Shown here: positions 14,600 to 21,194 of the stretch, one piece after another
How the letters are laid out: each line of letters starts with the position of its first letter
How positions within the stretch are numbered: the stretch's first letter is position 1
IMG/VR virus record: IMGVR_UViG_3300023176_000213
Span: 1 to 29,723 of that record
DNA from: a virus
Reading direction: 5' to 3' (one strand)
Length of the DNA: 29,723 nt
Program-made: the position numbers and the translations under genes
Notes under the pieces: generated by a model
Databases searched by the model: none
What the model was told of the DNA's origin: nothing
The model's input: the letters and a program-made list of their open reading frames with translations, nothing else

Positions 14600-15320
14600 A
14601 TCCTATCTTAAAGTTACCGCCTCGTGTGGCAGCACCCATACCACGGCACATAGAACCACCATGCTTCATTTTATGAACCTTACCCTTCATCATTGTGCCG
14701 TCTGGCATACGATGCATAGGAGAGCCACCTTTTTTCATAGCGGTTGCTTTTCCTACAGAAGATCCAGAAGTCTTAGGGGCTGCCTTTTTCTTTTTGCCAC
14801 TAAGTTCATTTAGAGCCAAACCAGCACCAACTCCAAGCAATGGAGCTACGTCCGATTTCTTTATATTTTTTACGCCTTTACCTATGGCTTTAGCGGCATC
14901 TCCAAACAAACCTTTACCAGTAATTGCTCCAGCTACAGGGCTTAAAGACCCAAGCACACCACCTAATGATTTTTTAGCGACAGGCTTTTTTCTGCGTGGA
15001 GGCAACGGAACATTTTTCTTTGACCCAGAGCCTTTAGACATTCTCTTAAGGCTTGTGGTAAAGTCTGCATTGCCGTGCCTTAAAAGATCTGCATCAGACT
15101 TAGACACGCCTTCACCGGGTGAATCCATGCCCTTCATCTTTCCGCCACCAGCATACTTCTTGAGCTTACCGCCCATCTTCATCGGAGTCCCCCCCTGCAT
15201 TCTCGACGGTTCTTGTATTTGTTGTTGCATCTCTTTTGTTTTTGTCTGTTGTTGTTTTCGTTTTGAGGCTTCTTGCTGAAGCTTACCGCCAGCGGCGTAA
15301 CCTTTTTTCTTAGCTCGCAT
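14598..15320 (-). CDS. very basic Gly/Lys-rich virion protein
   Basis: The 240-residue product is highly basic and low in complexity: Lys/Gln-rich N-terminus, Gly-Lys-Met repeats (MGGKLKKYAGGGKMKGMDSP, about 49-68), and a hydrophobic amphipathic stretch (about 119-170, including LGGVLGSLSPVAGAITGKG). It ends MHRMPDGTMMKGKVHKMKHGG followed by CRGMGAATRGG, an ending I remember from marine phages. It has a good ribosome-binding site (AGGAG). DNA compaction or an ejected internal protein is possible given charge and the amphipathic part; neither is shown. An antisense plus-strand ORF over it is a shadow. Confidence 0.7.
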   Translation of the reverse strand: MRAKKKGYAAGGKLQQEASKRKQQQTKTKEMQQQIQEPSRMQGGTPMKMGGKLKKYAGGGKMKGMDSPGEGVSKSDADLLRHGNADFTTSLKRMSKGSGSKKNVPLPPRRKKPVAKKSLGGVLGSLSPVAGAITGKGLFGDAAKAIGKGVKNIKKSDVAPLLGVGAGLALNELSGKKKKAAPKTSGSSVGKATAMKKGGSPMHRMPDGTMMKGKVHKMKHGGSMCRGMGAATRGGNFKIG

Positions 15321-15321
15321 A

Positions 15322-15639
15322 TTAATCTCCTATTGTGACGGTAACTCTACCAACAGAGCCTACCATATATTGAGCTGCATTTCCAACGGGATTCCACCCC
15401 CATAACTGTCTACTCTCGACTAAAGAAGTGTCTGGCCTAGGGTTTCTAAGCGACTGAGGGTCGTTAATCTTTACACGCCCCAAAAAGTTTTGAGGCTGAT
15501 CTGGATCAACAACATCCTTACCAACACGAAACCCAGTACGCACACCATCTTTATACTCATCGACAAGATCTTTTAATGGATACCTAAACCCAGTCTTATC
15601 ACAGTACCCAAATGCGTATTTTCCTTTTGCGTATGCCAT
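15322..15639 (-). CDS. small virion-associated protein, 105 aa
   Basis: The product contains GYCDKTGFRYPLKDLVDEYK (about 11-30), DPDQPQNFLGR (about 45-55) and NDPQSLRNPRPDTSLVESR (about 59-77), then LWGWNPVGN. Relatives I remember from marine phages have a second cysteine in a CxxC-like knuckle at the start. Here only one Cys is left, so a metal site is unlikely. It overlaps the adjacent 224-residue protein gene by 1 nt. It is probably a connector or tail component; function unknown. Confidence 0.65.
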   Translation of the reverse strand: MAYAKGKYAFGYCDKTGFRYPLKDLVDEYKDGVRTGFRVGKDVVDPDQPQNFLGRVKINDPQSLRNPRPDTSLVESRQLWGWNPVGNAAQYMVGSVGRVTVTIGD

Positions 15640-16313
15640 TATCCACCTAAAGCAAACGTATTGTATGGCACAAACCTAACAGCCGCTCTTTCCTCGTCTT
15701 CACCTGCAGCAAGATCAAATTGATATTCATACTCTTGCTTCAACAACTGCGCTGCCTGCGGGTTTCTCTTTTGTGAGATATAAAATGCAAGCCCTGAAAT
15801 AAGTGCAGGGATAAAGCGAGGTGGTATGGATGCTGTAGTGCCAATACCAGAAGAAAGGCCGTCAATGCCCTTTAGACGATAGTACGCAAGCGTATATGTC
15901 TGTGTACTATCAGGAACAGGCCACAAGGTTACTTTCGTTTCCGTGGCGAGCCTTTCGACGTAGATTTGCGTGGGGCGGCCTTGCGTGTTTTTGTTGCTTT
16001 GCTGGGCGTAGGTCGAGACGCTGATTCTTTCGAGGTTCGTGTCTGTTTGGTTGGTTCCTGTACCTGTTCGGACTTGGTGTTCGATGATATCAATCGTGTC
16101 CGAAGGGAGAGTATACGTTGCCGTACCTGCTGTAATAGACAACGTACCCGAATCAATAGTGAAGAGATTAAGCCCACGGTTCTGCCACTCCAATGTTAAA
16201 ATGTTCAGGCTTCGCCTTGCTGTACGCAAGTCATAACCAGAACGCATTTCGAGGCCGTTTCTTTCAAACGCCTCTTCAAATATTTCAGAAAGTTCAGGGA
16301 CAACGACTGCCAT
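15639..16313 (-). CDS. head-tail connector / adaptor-like protein, 224 aa
   Basis: The product starts MAVVVPELSEIFEEAFERNG and has LNILTLEWQNRGLNLFTIDS (about 32-51), TATYTLPSDTIDIIEH (about 62-77) and a C-terminal helical part with PPRFIPALISGLAFYISQKR (about 164-183) and LLKQEYEYQFDLA. This plan, an N-terminal helix, beta centre and C-terminal helices, matches adaptor proteins of podoviruses (T7 gp11 / P22 gp4 functional class) and parallels the gene at 13932-14591. Two adaptor-like proteins in one tail module would fit a two-ring connector. Inference from fold pattern and position. Confidence 0.65.
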   Translation of the reverse strand: MAVVVPELSEIFEEAFERNGLEMRSGYDLRTARRSLNILTLEWQNRGLNLFTIDSGTLSITAGTATYTLPSDTIDIIEHQVRTGTGTNQTDTNLERISVSTYAQQSNKNTQGRPTQIYVERLATETKVTLWPVPDSTQTYTLAYYRLKGIDGLSSGIGTTASIPPRFIPALISGLAFYISQKRNPQAAQLLKQEYEYQFDLAAGEDEERAAVRFVPYNTFALGG

Positions 16314-16703
16314 TTATTTCTTCCTATACTTTGCTGTCTTCTTAGCAATCTTTGCAGGTTGCTTAGAAAATTGTTTTCCCTTGGCTGTATCAGCCCTTTT
16401 CTTCCTAGATGTTGCTGCGTACTCTTTTTTGGATAAAGCTTTTCTTGCCTTCTCTGGTAAGTATCTTTCTCCAGTTGCTTTGGAACCAAGTGTGGAGTTC
16501 TTTCCGCTTTTGGTTCCCCATTTCTCTTTAGTCCATTTACTTAATGACTTCTGAGCAGATGTCTTTTTACCAGTATACCCACCACCCTTTTCTTTGTAGA
16601 TCTTGCCAGCAAGCTGCATTGCACGGGCAGAATGCTTTCCACCCATCTTTGCTTTTGCTTGTTTCTTGGCTTGCTCCCAAAGTTTGGGGTTGGTTCTGCC
16701 CAT
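16314..16703 (-). CDS. very basic protein, DUF5872-like
   Basis: The 129-residue product is extremely rich in Lys: QAKAKMGGKHSARAMQLAGK (about 15-34), YKEKGGGYTGKKTSAQKSLS (about 36-55), WTKEKWGTKSGKNS, then RYLPEKARKALSKKEYAATS (about 80-99) and a KKTAKYRKK end. The arrangement resembles DUF5872 proteins as I recall them; their role is not known. It has ribosome-binding site AGGTG. With its charge it may bind DNA or RNA inside the virion. It ends 1 nt from the start of the 224-residue connector gene. Confidence 0.7.
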   Translation of the reverse strand: MGRTNPKLWEQAKKQAKAKMGGKHSARAMQLAGKIYKEKGGGYTGKKTSAQKSLSKWTKEKWGTKSGKNSTLGSKATGERYLPEKARKALSKKEYAATSRKKRADTAKGKQFSKQPAKIAKKTAKYRKK

Positions 16704-16710
16704 AGATCAC

Positions 16711-16974
16711 CTAACAATAACGTCCTTTAGTTTTACCACGAGATGCTTTGCCATCAATGTTTTGCTTTAAGTATCCACCACCCTGCATCTTCTTAGGATC
16801 TTCATAACCACTAGCATAAGCGGCAGCAGCTTGGCGCTCAGCGCCCTTACGGTCCTTATAGACCTTACCCTTACTGCCCCACTTGTATCCGCCTTTAACT
16901 TTTCTAATTGGCATCCTGTCACCAGTCATCTGACTACCCATTTGAGAGCGGGAAATCACGATCCTTTCTTCCAT
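16711..16974 (-). CDS. small basic protein with VKGGYKWGSKGKVY motif
   Basis: The reading frame opens at 16974, overlapping the upstream gene by 19 nt. A start at 16914, giving MPIRKVKGGYKWGSKGKVYK as the N-terminus, fits relatives I remember better, so the true start is uncertain; neither has a clear ribosome-binding site. The body continues RKGAERQAAAAYASGY and ends TKGRYC. The GGYKWG...GKVY...AE.QA.A motif is widespread in phage genomes as a short add-on of unknown role. It belongs to the run of basic proteins here. Confidence 0.6.
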   Translation of the reverse strand: MEERIVISRSQMGSQMTGDRMPIRKVKGGYKWGSKGKVYKDRKGAERQAAAAYASGYEDPKKMQGGGYLKQNIDGKASRGKTKGRYC

Positions 16975-17270
16975 TTTTTAGAGCTAGACTTTGTCTTGCT
17001 TGGAGACCACTTGACCTTATCGGCCCAGTATGCCGCAGACATCTTGCCCTTTTTAATGTTTTTCTGGTGGCGTGATTTAAACGCTTCACGCTGTCCAACA
17101 GTTTGATTCGTCTTTACGCCCTGCTGACCAAAACGAATTGTCTTAACTTGATCACCTTGCTTAGCCACAACAACATGACTCTTTGTTGGGTGATTAGGAG
17201 TGCGCTTTGGCTTGTTATATCCAGAGACCCCGGCCCTCGTTAAGCGGCTGTCTTTTTTCTTTTCAGCCAC
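16956..17270 (-). CDS. small basic protein, 104 aa, HPTKSHVVVAK type
   Basis: The product has KRTPNHPTKSHVVVAKQGDQ (about 22-41), VKTIRFGQQGVKTNQT (about 42-57) and REAFKSRHQKNIKKGKMSAA (about 62-81), then YWADKVKW and a Ser/Lys tail. This order is one I recognise from many marine phages, where it is annotated as a structural or unknown protein. It shares 1 nt with the stop of the 265-residue gene upstream. Basic character again suggests contact with packaged DNA, an inference. Confidence 0.7.
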   Translation of the reverse strand: MAEKKKDSRLTRAGVSGYNKPKRTPNHPTKSHVVVAKQGDQVKTIRFGQQGVKTNQTVGQREAFKSRHQKNIKKGKMSAAYWADKVKWSPSKTKSSSKKWKKGS

Positions 17271-18067
17271 TACAAGTCACTCCCGTTTTGAATGTAAATA
17301 AACTCCATTGACGCGGAGACATTAAAGTCAACCGACCCTGAAGAAGAAAATGCTCTCATCTCTAAGTCTGTTTTTTCTGTGAACTTTAACGGGAAAGTGT
17401 AAAACTGTTCGTGTGCGCCATCCGTAAGAGTAAATCTTTCTTTTATTTGAAACACTTCTCCGTATGGCCTAGCAACAAGAGAAGCATTTAGAATAGCAGG
17501 TGTTTGCGTTGAGGTGCCTGTGGACAAAGCCATCTTTGTGAGAAACGCTGTATATCCTGCGGGAACTGTCCAAAGAGCCATTAATGTTTGGTTGTCGCCA
17601 TCCCCATTTATGGTCAGGTAAATATTAGCTGGAACCCCAGATGTAACAGTACCTGTTCCTGCGTAAAGTGTGCCAGCGTTTGCGCCACCACTGCCTGCAC
17701 TGCGAACAATGCCGCGATTTATACGCAGATAAGATTTTGTCGTATTAACAGCCGTTTGTCCGTTTAATGTGACAACTTCGTTTATTTCGTTGTAATCAGC
17801 GTCTAGGCCAAAAATCTCTACTGTTCTTGCACCCGTTCCTGCGGCAGTGTCGTTAGCCGAACTGCTTGATACAGTCATTACTGTGGCTGATGCGGGGTAG
17901 GAATATAAACCACCTTGTTCCCAAATGGTTTCTTTTGTAGCTCCAACAACAGCGTTGTAACCAAACTTAAAAACAGTTTTGTGGAAGGATATTTGCTCTC
18001 GCGCAACCTGTAGTTCAAATGGCTCGCTAGTGCCAACCCGCGTTATAGAGCTAACTTCACGAGCCAT
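17270..18067 (-). CDS. beta-rich virion protein, 265 aa
   Basis: A strong ribosome-binding site (AGGAGG, 7 nt upstream) indicates high expression. The product starts MAREVSSITRVGTSEPFELQ and shows repeated beta segments, with LDADYNEINEVVTLNGQTAV (about 98-117), YLTINGDGDNQTLMALWTVP and AHEQFYTFPLKFTEKTDLEM toward the end. I remember this protein from T7-like and other marine podoviruses as a virion structural protein. A capsid-surface or connector location fits its place after the capsid genes, but is not shown. Confidence 0.7.
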   Translation of the reverse strand: MAREVSSITRVGTSEPFELQVAREQISFHKTVFKFGYNAVVGATKETIWEQGGLYSYPASATVMTVSSSSANDTAAGTGARTVEIFGLDADYNEINEVVTLNGQTAVNTTKSYLRINRGIVRSAGSGGANAGTLYAGTGTVTSGVPANIYLTINGDGDNQTLMALWTVPAGYTAFLTKMALSTGTSTQTPAILNASLVARPYGEVFQIKERFTLTDGAHEQFYTFPLKFTEKTDLEMRAFSSSGSVDFNVSASMEFIYIQNGSDL

Positions 18068-18078
18068 CCGAAAACCTC

Positions 18079-18486
18079 CTACGCATACTTTTTGCGAAGA
18101 TATAAAATGATGGTGTAGGTATCTGCTGATGTAGCTCCGACAGTAGTGAAGGCTATATCACCAGTTTTACCAGCACCAGCATTATTGGTGAGGCCACCGA
18201 ACAAGTTATAATCGTGATTGCCGCTTTGGTTTTCACCAAGCTCAATACAGAATTGATCTGAAGTTGCATCCCAAAGGATTTGTACCTTCATGCCAATGCA
18301 CTGCCACCATATACGCTCGATGACAACTTCACTGCACGACTTACCATCAAAGGCACTCGCAGCAAGCGAGGATACATCAACTTTCGTAACGGCGCTTTCA
18401 CCAGTACCATCAGAGATGTTGGTAAACTTCAAAACGGCATGGTGCTGACCATCTATGATGGTTTGGCTTGTAACTGCATCTGCCAT
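18079..18486 (-). CDS. virion protein, 135 aa
   Basis: The product has QHHAVLKFTNISDGTGESAV (about 14-33), VDVSSLAASAFDGKSCSEVV (about 37-56), and RIWWQCIGMKVQILWDATSD (about 58-77), ending TYTIILYLRKKYA. The pattern is familiar from virion proteins of marine phages of unknown role. It follows the AT-hook-like microprotein by 3 nt. No enzymatic or membrane feature is visible. Confidence 0.65.
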   Translation of the reverse strand: MADAVTSQTIIDGQHHAVLKFTNISDGTGESAVTKVDVSSLAASAFDGKSCSEVVIERIWWQCIGMKVQILWDATSDQFCIELGENQSGNHDYNLFGGLTNNAGAGKTGDIAFTTVGATSADTYTIILYLRKKYA

Positions 18487-18489
18487 TTA

Positions 18490-18588
18490 TCAGCCCTCTT
18501 TCTTAGATGGACGCCCACGTTTTTTTGGTTCTTCCTTTGGGGCAGCTTTTGCTGCCCCTTTAGAAGGTTTGCTATTAAGCTTTCCCAT
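18490..18588 (-). CDS. 32-residue microprotein with AT-hook-like motif
   Basis: The ATG at 18588 is preceded by AGGGG, 6 nt upstream, and the frame ends with TGA at 18490-18492. It fills exactly the gap between two larger genes. The product is basic: an Ala/Lys stretch (KGAAKAAPKEEP, residues 10-21), then KKRGRPSKKEG, which contains the RGRP core of an AT-hook, a minor-groove binding element for AT-rich DNA. Inside the coding sequence is a perfect 8-bp hairpin (18539-18558). A DNA-binding or packaging role is inferred from the motif alone. Confidence 0.65.
   Translation of the reverse strand: MGKLNSKPSKGAAKAAPKEEPKKRGRPSKKEG
18539..18558. other. perfect 8-bp hairpin (GGGGCAGC / GCTGCCCC)
   Basis: Two 8-bp arms around a 4-base loop (AAAA on the minus strand, TTTT on the plus strand). 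It lies in the microprotein gene, in codons for GAAKAAP. Only a short T-run (TTT) follows on the plus strand and A-rich sequence on the minus strand, so it is a weak terminator candidate for plus transcripts at best. It could be an attenuation or RNA stability element. Confidence 0.4.
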
Positions 18589-18600
18589 TACTTACCCCTA

Positions 18601-19080
18601 TTATACAGCGGCTGAGAATGGAGTTGCTTCTGTGCCAGTAGCTGCTTGACGAATAACAACAGAGAACTTTCCAGAATATACATCCTGAAGTTCAATCTGA
18701 CCGCCGAGGATTCCACCAGTGGTGGTTCCATTCAAAGTAATGGTGTCAGAAGCTGCTACAGTTTCAAAGATAGAAGCTGTGTCGCCGCCATCGTTTGCAA
18801 CGATAGCTACCCCAGCCATGCTATCAGACGCGCTTGCGGCTTGAATAACATAGTTGTTTGAGGTTACAGTCGTCTTAACAAAAAACTTATAAACATTGCC
18901 AGTGCCAGTTGCTGCTGGAAGCGTAACGGTTGCGCCGCTTGCTACATCGAGGAGCATTGTGCGCCCAGCGTGGTTAGCAGAAGTTAATGTTACATTGGCG
19001 TCTACGGTAACGAGAGAACCAGAACCAGAGATAAAACCATTGGTAGATGTAACTGGACCCGAAAAAGTGGTCGAAGACAT
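18601..19080 (-). CDS. beta-rich virion or decoration-like protein, 159 aa
   Basis: The product begins MSSTTFSGPVTSTNGFISGS and is low in charge and rich in Thr, Ala and Val, with TLTSANHAGRTMLLDVASGA (about 31-50), TVTLPAATGTGNVYKFFVKT (about 51-70) and FSVVIRQAATGTEATPFSAA at the end. Similar proteins accompany marine phage capsid genes in my memory; a capsid decoration or head-fibre role is likely but unproven. It is the first minus gene downstream of the plus-strand regulator island, and so may need its own promoter within 19081-19209. Confidence 0.65.
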   Translation of the reverse strand: MSSTTFSGPVTSTNGFISGSGSLVTVDANVTLTSANHAGRTMLLDVASGATVTLPAATGTGNVYKFFVKTTVTSNNYVIQAASASDSMAGVAIVANDGGDTASIFETVAASDTITLNGTTTGGILGGQIELQDVYSGKFSVVIRQAATGTEATPFSAAV

Positions 19081-19085
19081 ATTAT

Positions 19086-19137
19086 CACCCCTTGCACAAG
19101 GTTTTGCCTAGCAGTCTGTGCAACGTCAGGTGGGGTG
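19086..19137. other. two-part inverted repeat in the divergent intergenic region
   Basis: TTGCACA (19092-19098) and TGTGCAA (19117-19123) are perfect arms with an 18-nt gap, and outside them CACCCC (19086-19091) pairs with GGGGTG (19132-19137) across an 8-nt bulge. It lies between the start of the minus gene at 19080 and the plus-strand promoter candidate. It may be an operator or an RNA leader structure of the minus gene. Confidence 0.4.
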
Positions 19138-19157
19138 TCCTGTCTGCAAGGCTAATG

Positions 19158-19186
19158 TTAACCCCAATTCTAGAATAGAATACAAT
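19158..19186 (+). promoter_or_regulatory. candidate sigma70-type promoter for the plus-strand regulator
   Basis: TTAACC (19158-19163, 4 of 6 to TTGACA) and TACAAT (19181-19186, 5 of 6 to TATAAT) are 17 bp apart, ending 23 nt before the leader ORF start. A perfect 10-bp palindrome ATTCTAGAAT (19167-19176) fills the spacer and is a natural autorepression site. Confidence 0.5.
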
Positions 19187-19209
19187 TGACAGAAAAGAAA
19201 GTAAAGAAA

Positions 19210-19278
19210 ATGAACAAAAAGAAAGAGCCAAATCCAGAAGAAGTGCCTCCAGTAGACGAATATGAGGACAGACTATGA
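19210..19278 (+). CDS. 22-codon leader ORF overlapping the regulator start
   Basis: ATG at 19210 opens a frame for MNKKKEPNPEEVPPVDEYED followed by RL, ending with TGA at 19276-19278. That stop overlaps the ATG of the regulator (ATGA). The ribosome-binding site is weak (A/G-rich only). It also contains the strong GAGGA site that serves the regulator. It may couple or tune regulator translation; a function for the peptide itself is not evident, and it may be non-coding. Confidence 0.4.
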   Translation: MNKKKEPNPEEVPPVDEYEDRL

Positions 19279-19562
19279 CAAGAACAGAGCAAGCTATAGA
19301 GATGGCTGAAAATGGTTATAGCCTAGAACAGATAGCAAAGGCATTCGGTACAACAAAAAAAATTATAAGAACGTCTATGTATCTAGAGATGAAAAAGACT
19401 GAGCGTATAGCATTACGCCTCTTTCTCACAGAGAAGACCTACGGCCTTTTACAGGAAGAAGCAAACGATCTCGGTATAGAAGTTGCTGGAATAGTGCGGT
19501 CTTTGATCTCAAAGCACATACGAGAACGCAAGAAGCAAAAACAAAACGAAGGAAAGGGGTAA
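19275..19562 (+). CDS. putative DNA-binding regulator, HTH plus ribbon-helix-helix
   Basis: The only sizeable plus-strand gene encodes 95 residues. Residues 3-37 form a helix-turn-helix-like unit (EQAIEMAENG, SLEQIAKAFG, TTKKIIRTSMYLE). Residues 44-83 look like an Arc/MetJ-type ribbon-helix-helix: a beta strand RIALRLFLT, then EKTYGLLQEEANDLG and VAGIVRSLISKHI. The C-terminus is basic. Ribosome-binding site GAGGA lies 6 nt before the ATG. It stands alone against the structural genes, with its own promoter candidate, and a hairpin spans its stop codon. A phage regulator of late genes or a 'moron' is likely. Its target sites are unknown; the dispersed palindromes are candidates. Confidence 0.7.
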   Translation: MTRTEQAIEMAENGYSLEQIAKAFGTTKKIIRTSMYLEMKKTERIALRLFLTEKTYGLLQEEANDLGIEVAGIVRSLISKHIRERKKQKQNEGKG

Positions 19563-19575
19563 CCGAAGTTACCCC
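19543..19575 (-). terminator. UUCG-loop terminator behind the capsid gene
   Basis: Arms GGGGTAAC (19556-19563) and GTTACCCC (19568-19575) are perfect. In minus-strand RNA the loop is UUCG closed by C-G, the very stable tetraloop, and a U-rich tail follows (UUUCCUUCGUUUU). It sits about 50 nt after the major capsid gene stop and would end its transcript. In plus-strand RNA the same hairpin covers the TAA of the regulator but lacks a U-run. Confidence 0.75.
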
Positions 19576-19627
19576 AATCCAACAGGGAGGACGCCCAGAT
19601 GACTGGACGCCATCCTATTATCACAAT

Positions 19628-20533
19628 TTACGCTCCGGGTGAACCGTAAATTCCGAGCGGATCAGAAACGCCGAAGGAATAACGCTCACGCGCTTTGTAG
19701 CGCACGTTACCCGTATCGAAGTCACCATCCATAGATGTTGCCATTGGAGTACGCACAAAGTGCTTCATTCCGTTTGGAACATCTGTAGTGATGAAGAACG
19801 CATCTGTGTCCGTAAGGTAGTGGTTAACGCGGTAACCTTCTGGGATCGAACCATTTGAACGCAGAGCGTTGATGTCGTTATCCGCAGTACCTGTACGAAG
19901 CTCAGTCTGAAGCAAGCGAGTTGCTACAAACATAAGCGCAGGTGGAACGATGAGCTTGCGAGGACGCGCAGCAATTAACAAGCCGCGTTCGTCAACGAAT
20001 GCAGCAATGTCAATAACCGCTTGTTCAAGCGAGGTTTCGTTCAAGTCTGCATCCGTCGAAGGACGGTTTGCGTTATTACCACCAGCAACGGTTGGGTGCG
20101 ACGTGCTGAAAAGGAATGCACCATCACCAGATGTGAATGTATCAAATCCAGTGTTCAGCAAATTCGCAGCTTTTACCTGCTTGGTGTAGGCCATAGCGCG
20201 AGCTAGAGCCTTTGTATAACGTGCAGACAAGGAGTCATACAGGTTGTCTTCCATCGCCTCTTCGGTGATGGAGAAGCCCATAGCAACCGTTTCGTGGTTG
20301 TAACGAGCAGTGAAAGACTCCTGTGCGTTGTCATACGAGATTGCAGAGCCTTCAGGCTTAATTGGCGCAGCGCCAAAGCCAGAAAGTTTAACCTCTTCCT
20401 CAAAGCTACGCTCTGAGTTTTCAGTCTCATAAATCTCTGCATGTTCGTTTTCGTACTTTTGATACTCCAAACCGAACAATGCATTAAGACCCGGCAGAAG
20501 CTCCTTCAGTAGTTGAGCGCGTGAAATAGCCAT
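19628..20533 (-). CDS. major capsid protein
   Basis: The 301-residue product is the capsid subunit by its size, position after scaffold-like and decoration-like genes, and HK97-type features. These include an N-terminal helical arm (EYQKYENEHAEIYETENSER, about 23-42), a beta-rich E-loop-like region (VKLSGFGAAPIKPEGSAISY, about 48-67), and a central helix with FVDERGLLIAARPRKLIVPP. The C-terminal run GNVRYKARERYSFGVSDPLG is typical of marine capsid proteins. The ribosome-binding site is a perfect AAGGAGG, the best in the window, fitting the most abundant protein. A UUCG terminator follows. The fold is inferred from family resemblance. Confidence 0.85.
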   Translation of the reverse strand: MAISRAQLLKELLPGLNALFGLEYQKYENEHAEIYETENSERSFEEEVKLSGFGAAPIKPEGSAISYDNAQESFTARYNHETVAMGFSITEEAMEDNLYDSLSARYTKALARAMAYTKQVKAANLLNTGFDTFTSGDGAFLFSTSHPTVAGGNNANRPSTDADLNETSLEQAVIDIAAFVDERGLLIAARPRKLIVPPALMFVATRLLQTELRTGTADNDINALRSNGSIPEGYRVNHYLTDTDAFFITTDVPNGMKHFVRTPMATSMDGDFDTGNVRYKARERYSFGVSDPLGIYGSPGA

Positions 20534-20545
20534 ATCTCAACCTCC

Positions 20546-21148
20546 TTACGATGAGCCAGTGGTTGACGTGTGCTGATGGTAATTAAACTTACACACCAGA
20601 ACAGGGAAAGAAGTACCCTTTTCATCACCCTGATCACCGCCAAGATAGTCGATGATACGAATTGGGTTCTGTGGGTCTGTGCCGATTGCAGAGATGTCCA
20701 AAGACACACGACTAATGTTTAGCGTGGTATTTGGAGCGGTCTGAACAAACACAGCATTCTTACCATAGATATCACCTGTGTTAGCAGGCGCACCGTCAGC
20801 TTGGATTGCAAACAACACATTCGGGTCGTCAACGACATACGCCATTGCGTCAGACGCAACAGTGCTCGCAGGCCATTTCTGACTGAATGTAAGTTGATTG
20901 GTGTTAGGGTCTGTATATTTACAGCCTATAAAGATACCCACCATATCAATAGCGGTAGTATCATCCCCTGTAGCAGACTGCTTTTCAATGGTCACCGCAG
21001 CGCCGCCATCTACGAGTTGAACGACATCGCCAGCGCAGATGTTCGTTCCGTAGGCAGAAGCAATAGGATATTGACGGAACACTTCTTGTGAACCGTTATC
21101 CAAACGACCAATGGGGCGCAGTCCAAAGGGAGCAGCAGTAGAAGACAT
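20546..21148 (-). CDS. putative capsid decoration / head protein, 200 aa
   Basis: The product starts MSSTAAPFGLRPIGRLDNGS, and 'APFGLRPI' near the N-terminus is common to small head proteins encoded beside the major capsid gene. A beta-rich body follows, with AGDVVQLVDGGAAVTIEKQS (about 39-58), VGIFIGCKYTDPNTNQLTF and VLVCKFNYHQHT at the end. It is the gene directly upstream of the capsid gene, separated by 12 nt. A palindrome of the dispersed family lies 48 nt before its start. Role as decoration or cement protein is inferred. Confidence 0.65.
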   Translation of the reverse strand: MSSTAAPFGLRPIGRLDNGSQEVFRQYPIASAYGTNICAGDVVQLVDGGAAVTIEKQSATGDDTTAIDMVGIFIGCKYTDPNTNQLTFSQKWPASTVASDAMAYVVDDPNVLFAIQADGAPANTGDIYGKNAVFVQTAPNTTLNISRVSLDISAIGTDPQNPIRIIDYLGGDQGDEKGTSFPVLVCKFNYHQHTSTTGSS

Positions 21149-21194
21149 TTGCCTTTTCCTTTTTTCTACAATTTGAACAAAGCAAGCACCCTAG

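Noticed and set aside
14695-15279. Long plus-strand ORF of 194 codons
   Set aside because: Antisense to the Lys/Gly-rich protein gene; its Pro/Phe-rich product reflects the complement of AAA and GGA codons. The minus gene has a good ribosome-binding site and a familiar C-terminus.
16711-16974. Firm start call at 16974
   Set aside because: The N-terminal 20 residues overlap the upstream gene and lack a ribosome-binding site; the motif begins at residue 21, so the start stays open.
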